Shown here: positions 32,182 to 38,521 of the stretch, piece after piece
Position numbering within the stretch: the stretch's first letter is position 1
How the letters are laid out: every line of letters starts with the position of its first letter
NCBI RefSeq assembly: GCF_016908565.1
Contig: NZ_JAFBED010000019.1
Coordinates: 1 to 38,521, forward strand
Length of the DNA: 38,521 nucleotides
Direction of reading: 5' to 3'
Origin: Sutcliffiella tianshenii
GTDB lineage: Bacteria > Bacillota > Bacilli > Bacillales > Bacillaceae_I
The notes under the pieces: model-generated
What the model was told of the DNA's origin: nothing
Seen by the model: only the letters and a program-made list of their open reading frames with translations
Database searches by the model: none
Made by a program: the position numbers and the translations under genes

Positions 32182-32421
32182 ATGAACAAGAACGTCATTG
32201 TCTATTCGGCAAAGGGCTGCAAGGACTGTGAATATGTAAAGGAATACCTGAAACAAGAGGAGATCCCCTTTGAGGTAAGGGATATCATGGCAGATCCTGT
32301 GTACCAACAGGAAGTGGAAAAGTTCGGATTCATGGGAATCCCGGTTACTGCGGTAGGTGACAAAGCGGTAAAAGGATTCAATCCGATGGAAATCAATAAA
32401 TTACTAGAGTCTGTAAAATAA
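32182..32421 (+). CDS. Glutaredoxin/NrdH-like thiol-disulfide protein
   Basis: The 79-residue thioredoxin-fold protein has the redox motif CKDC near residue 12 (VYSAKGCKDCEYVKEYL), the cis-proline region GIPVTAVGDKAVKGF and a final helix. It is a small cytosolic oxidoreductase. CxxC with a charged middle pair differs from classical CPYC glutaredoxins, which is usual in low-G+C Gram-positives using bacillithiol. AAGGAGGG precedes the ATG at 32182; longer in-frame starts lack a site. Confidence 0.85.
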   Translation: MNKNVIVYSAKGCKDCEYVKEYLKQEEIPFEVRDIMADPVYQQEVEKFGFMGIPVTAVGDKAVKGFNPMEINKLLESVK

Positions 32422-32422
32422 A

Positions 32423-32458
32423 GGGCTGCAGTCGATCCGTCGGCTGCAGCTATTTTTT
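32423..32458 (+). terminator. Terminator of the glutaredoxin-like gene
   Basis: GCTGCAG (32425-32431) pairs with CTGCAGC (32444-32450), with extra CGA/TCG pairs, then TATTTTTT. Confidence 0.8.
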
Positions 32459-32487
32459 ATCCCGATAATCATAGTTAAAGTTAAGTG

Positions 32488-32516
32488 TTTCTACTTAATC
32501 CCATTTCCTGTATAAT
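32488..32516 (+). promoter_or_regulatory. Candidate promoter for the DUF6241-like gene
   Basis: TTTCTA (32488-32493), a 17-base spacer and a perfect TATAAT (32511-32516), giving a leader of only about 12 bases. Confidence 0.45.
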
Positions 32517-32534
32517 GATGTATAAACAGGAAAA

Positions 32535-33086
32535 ATGGGGGAGAACGTCATTCATCTATTAAAAACTAATATGAAATGGGTTATAATCGTTGTTCTGCCA
32601 TTAGCGATATTAACGCTTGTTTATTACATTTCAGTAATCGACCCGAATTCAGAAGGCATCCTTAAGCTGAAAAACTCATCAACCGAAGAAGTGGAACCAG
32701 GAGCCCAGATGAACTTTCAGGAAACCAATGCAGCCATTGAAGAGGATTTTACATTTGATATGTCGGAGTTGGCCGTTCAAAATGCCATTCACCATATGAG
32801 TCATCAAAAGGTGGAAGCGGATAAAAAGTGGGGCGTCCTTCCCTTAACAGAGGAAAGAGTGGATAGGCTGCTCGAAGTGGTACAGCACAATCGGGAGGAC
32901 TACAAGCATGGCAGTATCTATGAGGAAATCCTCCTAAAATGGCAGAATAAGAATTTCACGAGTGTCGATGATGACCACAATGCTATCTGGGAGCTACAGG
33001 ACGGTTCAGTCGGAAGGGCAACAGGGATAATGAGTGCAGAGGAAGAACAGGAGTTCATCGAGGAGAAGTTCAGTAACAGACAATAG
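32535..33086 (+). CDS. DUF6241-like membrane-anchored protein
   Basis: The 183-residue product has one membrane helix (about 14-33, WVIIVVLPLAILTLVYYISV) and a hydrophilic extracellular part. The block FTFDMSELAVQNAIHHMSHQKV, then KWGVLPLTEERVDRLLEVV and NKNFTSVDDDHNAIW, is what I recall from DUF6241 proteins of Bacillus. Function unknown. The ribosome binding site AGGAAAA lies close to the ATG; M13 (32571) is another possible start. Confidence 0.75.
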   Translation: MGENVIHLLKTNMKWVIIVVLPLAILTLVYYISVIDPNSEGILKLKNSSTEEVEPGAQMNFQETNAAIEEDFTFDMSELAVQNAIHHMSHQKVEADKKWGVLPLTEERVDRLLEVVQHNREDYKHGSIYEEILLKWQNKNFTSVDDDHNAIWELQDGSVGRATGIMSAEEEQEFIEEKFSNRQ

Positions 33087-33093
33087 ATCAGCT

Positions 33094-33126
33094 AAAAAAG
33101 AGGCCCCTAAAGGCCTCTTTTTAAAA
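33094..33126. terminator. Bidirectional terminator, DUF6241 / DUF2269
   Basis: AAAAAGAGGCC pairs with GGCCTCTTTTT around CCTAAA. It overlaps the stop codon of the minus-strand gene. Confidence 0.85.
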
Positions 33127-33573
33127 TGGTTTGATTGTCATCAATATGATAAGAATGATAGCTGAAATATGTACGATGTTGTTGATAGGAACGAGCTGTT
33201 TGCTTATCTTCTGATATTCAGAAGGCAGTTCTTCCCCATTTGCCTGATCGAGAATCTGGATCTGAAGTGCATTCTTCTTCGGAAGGATACCTGCTACGAT
33301 AGGTTGAACCAACACATAGATAACCAATGAAGCAATAAACCAGATTTCCTTGAAAAGGTAAGGGCTGACAGCTCCCATTGCAGTCCCAGTCACGAGTAAT
33401 GTGATGCTTCCGATTTTGGCGAATTTCTCGATCCCGCCTGCAACAGAATGGGAAAACTTAGCCTGTGTCACCGTTTTAGCGGTGCTCATCAAGACTGGCA
33501 TAGCAAAAGTGGCGCCTAGGCCGACTACTGCAGCAATAATGTGGATAAGTAATAAAAGACCATACAAACTCAT
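33121..33573 (-). CDS. DUF2269 family membrane protein
   Basis: The 150-residue product has four predicted membrane helices (about 1-27, 50-70, 75-95 and 130-148). LLLIHIIAAVVGLGATFAMPVL near the N-terminus, with its H, and INNIVHISAIILIILMT at the end fit DUF2269. Such proteins are four-helix membrane proteins, sometimes linked to copper or haem handling; no function is established here. AGGAGGAAATCTTT precedes the ATG. Confidence 0.8.
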   Translation of the reverse strand: MSLYGLLLLIHIIAAVVGLGATFAMPVLMSTAKTVTQAKFSHSVAGGIEKFAKIGSITLLVTGTAMGAVSPYLFKEIWFIASLVIYVLVQPIVAGILPKKNALQIQILDQANGEELPSEYQKISKQLVPINNIVHISAIILIILMTIKPF

Positions 33574-33677
33574 AAAGATTTCCTCCTAAGTAACTTTTTT
33601 ACACTCCTACTATATTACTAGAATTGAGGAGAAAGTCACAGGGAAAATTTAAAAAGTTTGAATCTGGCCTGAAAATA

Positions 33678-33711
33678 AACAACACCACAACTGCAAGTTG
33701 TGGTGTTGTTA
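33678..33711 (-). terminator. Terminator of tRNA-Ala
   Basis: AACAACACCACAACT and AGTTGTGGTGTTGTT form a long perfect stem with a four-base loop just downstream of the tRNA on the minus strand. The 3' side is T-rich. Confidence 0.8.
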
Positions 33712-33713
33712 AA

Positions 33714-33786
33714 TGGAGCATAGGGGGCTCGAACCCCTGACCTCTACGCTGCCAGCGTAGCGCTCTCCCAGCTGAGCTAATGCCCC
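33714..33786 (-). tRNA. tRNA-Ala (anticodon GGC)
   Basis: The minus strand folds into a full 73-base cloverleaf. The acceptor is GGGGCAT/ATGCTCC with one G-U pair, the D stem GCTC/GAGC, and the anticodon stem CTACG/CGTAG with loop CTGGCAG. The T arm is AGGGG-TTCGAGC-CCCCT, and the discriminator base is A. GGC reads GCC/GCU alanine codons. CCA is not encoded. It is isolated, not in an rRNA-tRNA cluster, with its own promoter and terminator. Confidence 0.97.
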
Positions 33787-33801
33787 GTTAAGACTGAATT
33801 T

Positions 33802-33829
33802 ATTTTACCAAAAAATTATTGTTTTGCAA
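33802..33829 (-). promoter_or_regulatory. Promoter of tRNA-Ala
   Basis: On the minus strand TTGCAA (33824-33829), a 16-base spacer and TAAAAT (33802-33807), about 16 bases before the mature tRNA 5' end. Confidence 0.65.
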
Positions 33830-33848
33830 ATACTTTCTCAAAAAACTT

Positions 33849-34550
33849 TTAATCAATATTTTCTACTTCCGCCTGGAATACTCCATTCAGACTTTTTATT
33901 TCATAGTAAACGTCGGTCGTATAGATATTCTTCTTCGTCGTAATGATGCAGTTAAGCACGATGTCGTCTTTTTCTTCTTTAACTTTCACCCTTTTGACGT
34001 TGAGATTTTTACTATTAATCTCCTTCATGATGGTGGTAAGATGTACATCCTTTTCTATATAGATCTTCACCTTGATTTCCTTTTCCTTCAGTTTTTTCGG
34101 GCCGATTGCGTCAAAAAGCAGTGGGATGACCTTTACACCAAGGATGATAAAAATAACTCCGGTCAAGGCTTCGACAAAGAATCCTGCTCCGATGGTAATC
34201 CCTATACCTGCTGAAGCCAGTACCAAAGCAGCGGTCGTTAATCCGGAAATTGCTTCATTGCTTCTTCGAAGAATAACGCCAGCGCCTAAAAAGCCGATAC
34301 CGCTTATTACATAAGAAGGAATACGTCCTGGATCCATGGGGCGCGAATATTCTTTGGAATACAGGAATGCAGACTCATAGGAAACTATGGTCAATAGACA
34401 GGCCATTACTGATACCACCACACATGTCTTCAGTCCCAATGGTTTTCCTTTCAGTTCGCGCTCTAGACCTATTATTACACCTGCTACTGCTGCCAGGGTA
34501 AGCTTTAAAATATAATCATTTTCTATGAAAAATTCCAAGATGTCTTCCAT
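33849..34550 (-). CDS. MgtC/SapB family protein
   Basis: The 233-residue product has four to five N-terminal helices with the MgtC signature: AAVAGVIIGLERELKGKPLGLKT (about 17-39) and SGIGFLGAGVILRR (about 83-96). A C-terminal ACT-like cytosolic domain spans about 155-230. MgtC proteins are linked to survival at low Mg2+ and to modulation of membrane ATPases, not to Mg2+ transport itself. AGGAGGAG precedes the ATG. Confidence 0.9.
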   Translation of the reverse strand: MEDILEFFIENDYILKLTLAAVAGVIIGLERELKGKPLGLKTCVVVSVMACLLTIVSYESAFLYSKEYSRPMDPGRIPSYVISGIGFLGAGVILRRSNEAISGLTTAALVLASAGIGITIGAGFFVEALTGVIFIILGVKVIPLLFDAIGPKKLKEKEIKVKIYIEKDVHLTTIMKEINSKNLNVKRVKVKEEKDDIVLNCIITTKKNIYTTDVYYEIKSLNGVFQAEVENID

Positions 34551-34675
34551 CGAACTCCTCCTCTGTCTATGAATGCCAAAAAAACAATAAATAAATGGTT
34601 AGAAAATTATAGCAATTTTAAGTACAATTAGAAAGAAATATCTACATCATGGAATCTGGACAAGGAGACTGAATA

Positions 34676-35569
34676 ATGAACAAGTGGATGAATCCATACA
34701 TGGCCTTGGCGATAGGTGTCGTAACCGTATCCACATCAGCCATTTTTGTAAAGCTTGCAGAAGCTCCAGCCGGCGTGATTGCCTTTTATCGCTTGCTGTT
34801 CTCTGTAATGCTGATCATGCCGATATTCCTATATAAGTATATGCACGAATTAAGAGTTATTACGAAACGGGATTGGATCTATTCCATCCTAGCTGGTATT
34901 TTTTTGGCTTTCCACTTTATTTTATGGTTTGAATCGCTTAACTATACGAGTGTAGCCAGTTCCACTGTATTGGTAACCTTGCAGCCATTGTTTGCATTTA
35001 TCGGGACATATATTTTCTTCAAGGAAAAGCTAAGTGCAAAATCCATTATAAGTGGGGTAATTGCAATCATCGGTAGCATCATCATCAGCTGGGGAGACTT
35101 CCGAATCAGTGGGATGGCACTTTTCGGTGACATACTGGCCTTGGTTGCATGTGCATTGGTTACCGCCTACTTACTTTTTGGACAGGACGTCAGAAAAAGA
35201 CTTTCTCTCATTACATATACCTTTATTGTGTATGGAGTAAGCACGATTGCGTTATTTTTTTATGTAGTGTTCACAGGTGATCCTTTGACAGGCTATTCAC
35301 AAATGGATTGGTTATGGTTTCTGCTGCTTGCAATCATCCCCACCTTGCTTGGGCATTCCCTTTTCAATTGGGCGGTCAAGTATATCAGTACCAATGTGAT
35401 TTCCATGAGTATTCTTTTCGAACCGATCGGGGCAGCCATTCTAGCCTATTTTGTATTAGAGGAATATATTACTTGGACACAGTTCACTGGAGGGATGCTT
35501 GTCATGCTCAGTGTCGCCTATTTTTTGAGAGACAATAAGAAAGTCAAGCCATTAGATATGGCGGAGTGA
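34676..35569 (+). CDS. EamA/DMT-family transporter
   Basis: The 297-residue product has about ten membrane helices arranged as two EamA repeats. The first ends near VVLVTLQPLFAFIGTYIFFKEKL and the second near EPIGAAILAYFVLEEYIT; each carries the conserved proline-containing motif. These carriers export or import metabolites such as amino acids; substrate unknown. AAGGAG lies before the ATG. The end overlaps the upstream leader of the next gene, so they are likely one operon with the GNAT genes. Confidence 0.9.
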   Translation: MNKWMNPYMALAIGVVTVSTSAIFVKLAEAPAGVIAFYRLLFSVMLIMPIFLYKYMHELRVITKRDWIYSILAGIFLAFHFILWFESLNYTSVASSTVLVTLQPLFAFIGTYIFFKEKLSAKSIISGVIAIIGSIIISWGDFRISGMALFGDILALVACALVTAYLLFGQDVRKRLSLITYTFIVYGVSTIALFFYVVFTGDPLTGYSQMDWLWFLLLAIIPTLLGHSLFNWAVKYISTNVISMSILFEPIGAAILAYFVLEEYITWTQFTGGMLVMLSVAYFLRDNKKVKPLDMAE

Positions 35570-35583
35570 AGGGAGAGAAGCAT

Positions 35584-36093
35584 ATGATTATCAGGCTAGC
35601 CAAGAAAGGTGATGAAGCATCCATTGCAAGAGTGCATGTGGATAGCTGGAAGACTACATATAAAGGAATAGTGGAGGATAGCTACTTGGAAACACTCTCC
35701 TATGACAATAGAAAAAGCATGTGGGAGAAGGCGATACAGGCAGGACACGAGAAAAGTTGTCTATTTGTAGCCGAAGTGGAAGGTGATATCGTAGGTTTTG
35801 CAAGTGCTGGACCTGAACGGACGAAGAAATATAAGGTAGATGGAGAACTATACGCCATCTATATTCTTAAAGATTTTCAGAAAAGGGGAATAGGAAAGGC
35901 ACTGTATAGTAAAGTTCGTGAATGCTTAATTAAAAACGGATATAAATCTATGCTTGTATGGGTACTGGCCGATAACCCCAGCAGAAATTTCTATTTATCA
36001 CTTGAGCCACAGGAAATAGATACCGAAAACATACAAATTGGGAATCAAGCATATGAAGAAATAGCCTATGGGTGGAATTTTATTGGAGTGTGA
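35584..36093 (+). CDS. GNAT family N-acetyltransferase
   Basis: The 169-residue product has the GNAT fold: IIRLAKKGDEASIARVHVDSW at the start, VEGDIVGFASAGPE (strand 4), ELYAIYILKDFQKRGIGKAL (acetyl-CoA motif A, with Q/R-x-x-G-x-G) and FYLSLEPQEI near the end. Substrate unknown. The ATG at 35584 is preferred over GTG at 35566 because AAGGGAGAG lies between them. The stop overlaps the start of the next GNAT gene. Confidence 0.88.
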   Translation: MIIRLAKKGDEASIARVHVDSWKTTYKGIVEDSYLETLSYDNRKSMWEKAIQAGHEKSCLFVAEVEGDIVGFASAGPERTKKYKVDGELYAIYILKDFQKRGIGKALYSKVRECLIKNGYKSMLVWVLADNPSRNFYLSLEPQEIDTENIQIGNQAYEEIAYGWNFIGV

Positions 36094-36917
36094 TGAAAGT
36101 GGAGCTTCTGAAGGTTCAAGATATAAATGATATATCGGCCTTTTTAGATGGCCACAATGTGAGCAGGCATCCAATCATTATGGGGGTACTTTCAGGTCAG
36201 CAAATAGGATTTGCTTTTATAGACAATCAAACTGACCCGCAGATGCTAGTTGTATATGCTGTCCATGAGATGATCTATCTGATAGGTGATATAGAGGAAG
36301 AAAGATTTGAAGAATGGTTCCAGGCGGAGCTGCTTCCAATTGCACGGTCGCATAGGGAAGAAGACATCAACATAGAAACATATCCTCAAAAAATAGAATC
36401 GGAAATGAAGAGTATCTTTCAAGTCATCCCTATTAAACAAGGAACTAGAGTTGCATTTACTTTTTCGGAGGAAGCGTATATTTCTTCTTATAAAAAAAAC
36501 ACAATACCCGAAGATTACACTGTCGCAATCATTGACAGGGGTATTTTACAAAAGGATAAAAATAATATACTGACCGAGGAAATATTGAAGTTCTGGCATT
36601 CCACTGACAGCTTTTTGGAAAGCGGATTAGGGGTGGCTGCCTTTTACAAAGAAAGTATAATCGGAGCCTGTCTGTCGGTCTATCAGCATAATGGAATCAA
36701 AGAAATTGGCATCAATAACTATAATACTTCCCATCGTGGAAAAGGAATTGCTTCCGCGATGGCAAATCTGTTTATCGAAGAATGTCTCAAACGAGGCGAA
36801 ACTCCTAGTTGGACAACGGAACTATTCCGGAAAGATTCGATTGCGATTGCCAGGAAACTCGGGTTTATCAATGAACGCATCTATCCATCCTATTACTTTT
36901 TGCTTGAAGAAGCCTGA
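36093..36917 (+). CDS. GNAT acetyltransferase, two-domain type
   Basis: The 274-residue protein has an N-terminal divergent domain (about 1-125) and a C-terminal GNAT domain. The acetyl-CoA motif is GINNYNTSHRGKGIASAMANLF (about 204-225), then ELFRKDSIAIARKLGF and a tyrosine-rich end. It fits the GNAT_acetyltran (PF12746) group as far as I can tell. The ATG at 36093 overlaps the upstream stop by one base, with GGAG four bases before. Substrate unknown. Confidence 0.8.
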   Translation: MKVELLKVQDINDISAFLDGHNVSRHPIIMGVLSGQQIGFAFIDNQTDPQMLVVYAVHEMIYLIGDIEEERFEEWFQAELLPIARSHREEDINIETYPQKIESEMKSIFQVIPIKQGTRVAFTFSEEAYISSYKKNTIPEDYTVAIIDRGILQKDKNNILTEEILKFWHSTDSFLESGLGVAAFYKESIIGACLSVYQHNGIKEIGINNYNTSHRGKGIASAMANLFIEECLKRGETPSWTTELFRKDSIAIARKLGFINERIYPSYYFLLEEA

Positions 36918-36935
36918 AACATGTCAATGAATAAT

Positions 36936-36969
36936 GGAAGCCGACTCACGTGAGCCGGCTTCTTTATTT
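36936..36969. terminator. Terminator between GNAT gene and convergent small gene
   Basis: GAAGCCG-CTCAC pairs with GTGAG-CGGCTTC, followed by TTTATTT on plus; it sits at the stop of the minus-strand gene. Confidence 0.75.
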
Positions 36970-37153
36970 AGGAAACAAGATCATTTGCAATCAAGGCAAA
37001 AACCATCGCAAGTGAAAAGCCAATGATGACGCCTTCACCTCTGACTTTCCCTTCTTGGTTGCATAACGCCAGCCCCTCGAAGTATCCGTATAAAAATAAT
37101 CCCATCGATGATAAGAGAGCCACAACCATTGCTATGTCTTTAACTACAATCAT
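36968..37153 (-). CDS. Small membrane protein, hypothetical
   Basis: The 61-residue product has two predicted membrane helices (about 6-26 and 42-58) separated by a short charged loop (CNQEGKVRGEG). I do not recognise the family. GGAGGTTCTGTA is a strong ribosome binding site before the ATG, which supports it as a real gene. It lies alone between two terminators. Confidence 0.65.
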   Translation of the reverse strand: MIVVKDIAMVVALLSSMGLFLYGYFEGLALCNQEGKVRGEGVIIGFSLAMVFALIANDLVS

Positions 37154-37216
37154 TACAGAACCTCCTACATTAGCTATTACTAGACTATATGTAGAAATCT
37201 TTCATTACATTCTATT

Positions 37217-37250
37217 AAAAATAAAAAAGCTAACCATGGAGGTTAGCTTA
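37217..37250 (-). terminator. Terminator of thiT
   Basis: AAGCTAACC (37227-37235) pairs with GGTTAGCTT (37241-37249); on the minus strand it is followed by a T-rich tail. The thiT stop codon (37248-37250) overlaps the stem. Confidence 0.75.
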
Positions 37251-37832
37251 AGAAACTGTTTTGCTGAAAGAGAAAATCCTTGGAACTGCCTTGATCAATA
37301 GTAAAGTAACAATTGTCGAAATTACAAAACTAGGCAACATATATGTTCCGTTATAGATTAACGAATATATCTCTATCGGTTGTCCTGCCGGTGCAGCATC
37401 CCTAAAGAAAATGATCCCTGCAAGATAGTGGGATAAAAATCTAAGTGTGCATGCAATGAATGATGCAAAGGTTACAAAATAGATCGCTCTTTTGAAATCG
37501 TCGCGATTCACTGCGTTCACAACCTGACTGGCGAACAACCCTGCGAATCCCAACACTACAAAAGCTACTATATAATCCAACAAAATCTGGACTATATGAA
37601 CTCCTACCGGCCCGAATGTGAGTTGCAATAATCCCAATATCAACCCTGAAAGCAATCCGCCTTTTAATCCCCAGCGAAATGCCATGATGAATACAGGCAC
37701 CATAGCGATGGAGATGGAGCCTCCCTGTGCCCATATTTTTAATGACAATACTCCTGCAAGAACATCAAGCAGATAAGCCAAAGCTCCAAAAATAGCAACT
37801 TCTACAAGAAAAAGCGTATTCGATTTCTTTAT
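37248..37832 (-). CDS. thiT: Thiamine transporter ThiT (ECF S component), apparent ATA start
   Basis: The product is the substrate-binding S component of an energy-coupling-factor thiamine transporter, with about six helices. Typical parts are QGGSISIAMVPVFIMAFRWG and YNGTYMLPSFVIS. The frame has a standard start only at TTG 37781, which has no ribosome binding site and would cut off half of helix 1. Upstream, the frame continues without stop and reads KKSNTLFLVEVAIFGALAY, matching ThiT N-termini. AAGGGGGAG lies about six bases before an ATA codon at 37832, where homologues have ATG. From ATA the protein has 194 residues, near the usual 192. Either a rare start codon, a mutation or a sequence error. 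TPP riboswitch upstream. Confidence 0.85.
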   Translation of the reverse strand: MKKSNTLFLVEVAIFGALAYLLDVLAGVLSLKIWAQGGSISIAMVPVFIMAFRWGLKGGLLSGLILGLLQLTFGPVGVHIVQILLDYIVAFVVLGFAGLFASQVVNAVNRDDFKRAIYFVTFASFIACTLRFLSHYLAGIIFFRDAAPAGQPIEIYSLIYNGTYMLPSFVISTIVTLLLIKAVPRIFSFSKTVS

Positions 37833-37855
37833 GATAATCTCCCCCTTAAAATAAG

Positions 37856-37892
37856 AAAAAGCAATAAAAGAGAGGTTAGGCTCTTTTATTGC
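37856..37892 (-). terminator. Riboswitch-controlled terminator upstream of thiT
   Basis: GCAATAAAAGAG (37861-37872) and CTCTTTTATTGC (37881-37892) form a 12-base-pair perfect stem. On the minus strand it is followed by TTTTT. It lies between the TPP aptamer and the thiT ribosome binding site, so it probably ends transcription when thiamine pyrophosphate is bound. Confidence 0.85.
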
Positions 37893-37916
37893 TTAAATAA
37901 AGTAAGTAATAAGATT

Positions 37917-38005
37917 GCCACATCCCTACGATAGAATTATCTAACAGGTTCAGAGGGTTAGAACAGCTTTGTTCAGTCTCAGCCAATAGTGGCACCCCTT
38001 GTGGA
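37917..38005 (-). promoter_or_regulatory. TPP riboswitch (THI element)
   Basis: The minus strand carries the conserved core in order: ACAAGGGGTGCC, GGCTGAGA, then CCCTCTGAACCTG, TTAGATAATTCTATCG and GTAGGGATGTGG. These are the invariant parts of the thiamine pyrophosphate aptamer (P2/P3 core CTGAGA and P4/P5 ACCTG...GTAGGGA). It is followed by a terminator and thiT. Confidence 0.96.
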
Positions 38006-38034
38006 TATGAAGTTATGTTGTGTGTCCAATTACC

Positions 38035-38063
38035 ATCATACAAGAGGCAGAGTGTAAGAACAA
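38035..38063 (-). promoter_or_regulatory. Promoter of the TPP riboswitch-thiT unit
   Basis: On the minus strand TTGTTC (38058-38063), a 17-base spacer and TATGAT (38035-38040), about 30 bases before the aptamer. Confidence 0.65.
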
Positions 38064-38207
38064 TATATTTTTCGAAAGACAAGAATTCCAACTGGTTGTT
38101 TTTTTGTTTATATGAAGAAAAAGTTTAAAACAAGGTTGGATTTCCAGTCTATTAAAATGGATTCTATTCTAATAGGAAAATTGCTTAGAAAATTGTTTAA
38201 AAAAGTA

Positions 38208-38236
38208 TTGCAATATAGTTAGTGGGATGGTATATT
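38208..38236 (+). promoter_or_regulatory. rRNA operon promoter P1
   Basis: TTGCAA (38208-38213), a 17-base spacer and TATATT (38231-38236), about 250 bases before the mature 16S start. Confidence 0.65.
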
Positions 38237-38312
38237 TAATTTCGTCGCCAAGGAACACGGATGACTAATGTTGATTCCGAGTGACAACGGTGATAAAAAA
38301 ACAAAAAACAGC

Positions 38313-38341
38313 TTGACACTTAACGGACAAGTTGTTATGAT
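38313..38341 (+). promoter_or_regulatory. rRNA operon promoter P2
   Basis: A consensus TTGACA (38313-38318), a 17-base spacer and TATGAT (38336-38341), about 105 bases downstream of P1. Tandem promoters with this spacing are usual for Bacillus rrn operons. Confidence 0.85.
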
Positions 38342-38377
38342 TAGGAAGTCGCTTTTAAGCGGTTTGCCGAATTGAAT

Positions 38378-38396
38378 GATCTTTGAAAACTAAACA
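38378..38396 (+). promoter_or_regulatory. rRNA leader boxA-like antitermination sequence
   Basis: TGATCTTTGAAAACTAAAC lies in the leader between P2 and the 16S gene. This block is conserved in Bacillus pre-16S leaders and resembles boxA, the NusB/S10 site. Confidence 0.6.
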
Positions 38397-38487
38397 AAAC
38401 AACAGCGTCCACGTTAATCTTATAGGGATTAACAAAGAACGAAAATGTAACACAAGCTAGTCAACATTTGAGCATAAGCTCAAACTC

Positions 38488-38521
38488 TTTATTGGAGAGT
38501 TTGATCCTGGCTCAGGATGAA
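38488..38521 (+). rRNA. rrs: 16S ribosomal RNA, 5' end (cut by the window)
   Basis: The sequence from TTTATTGGAGAG through TTTGATCCTGGCTCAG is the universal 5' end of bacterial 16S rRNA, including the 27F primer site. Only the first 34 bases are inside the window. The variant GGATGAA fits many Bacillaceae other than B. subtilis. Confidence 0.97.

Noticed and set aside
1-38521. Defence islands, CRISPR arrays, prophage or integrated plasmid genes
   Set aside because: No regularly spaced repeats, cas genes, recombinases, toxin-antitoxin pairs or phage structural genes are recognisable; the gene content is chromosomal core plus small accessory genes.

Overview
The window looks like chromosomal DNA from an endospore-forming Bacillaceae (Bacillus sensu lato). 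The grounds are strong AGGAGG-type ribosome binding sites, sigma-A promoters, a complete mrp antiporter operon, liaIH/liaFSR, cotA, sspH-type SASP, an Sda homologue, a Mistic (mstX)-yugO pair, and several genes in the yugI-yuzA-yugJ-pgi-yugN-mstX-yugO neighbourhood known from B. subtilis. I cannot fix a species. I see no prophage, no CRISPR array and no complete insertion sequence. The content is mostly core genome with small lineage-specific inserts.

Layout. 1-330: a palindrome resembling two abutted IS3-family ends, then a GC-rich element that looks like a dispersed repeat. 333-2401: yugI (S1 domain), yuzA (minus) and an iron-dependent alcohol dehydrogenase. 2436-8202 (minus): mrpABCDEFG, a seven-gene Na+/H+ antiporter operon with overlapping genes. 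8502-12660: a small secreted or anchored protein, pgi, yugN, convergent mstX-yugO, sspH and a 58-residue hypothetical. 12730-13893 (minus): a dicarboxylate/amino-acid symporter. 14330-14527: cspB. 15308-18593: a soluble PAS-GAF-PAS histidine kinase, a LytTR response regulator and a 45-residue Sda-like kinase inhibitor. 18698-21385: an antibiotic-biosynthesis-monooxygenase protein coupled to a helical protein, two small membrane proteins and a metallophosphoesterase. 21478-22920: the DbpA RNA helicase. 23052-25204: CotA laccase and a repetitive DUF6944-like protein. 25248-26216 (minus): intracellular serine protease. 26460-29958: liaI-liaH, a terminator, then liaF-liaS-liaR (envelope-stress response, no liaG). 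30093-32421: a TRM11-like methyltransferase, a lipoprotein amidase (minus), ChaB and a glutaredoxin-like protein. 32535-37153: a DUF6241-like protein, a DUF2269 protein, tRNA-Ala(GGC), MgtC, an EamA transporter, two GNAT proteins and a small membrane protein. 37248-38063 (minus): a TPP riboswitch with terminator controlling thiT. 38208-38521: tandem rRNA promoters and the first bases of a 16S rRNA gene.

The points most worth a second look are: the short Mistic homologue translationally coupled to a K+ channel; the unusual kinase/LytTR pair followed by an Sda-like gene with two promoters and an operator-like palindrome; thiT, whose homologous N-terminus appears to start at ATA behind the only good ribosome binding site; the coupled monooxygenase/helical protein pair; and the cotA-DUF6944 pair. 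Functions are assigned from remembered family sequences and motifs. No database search was possible.
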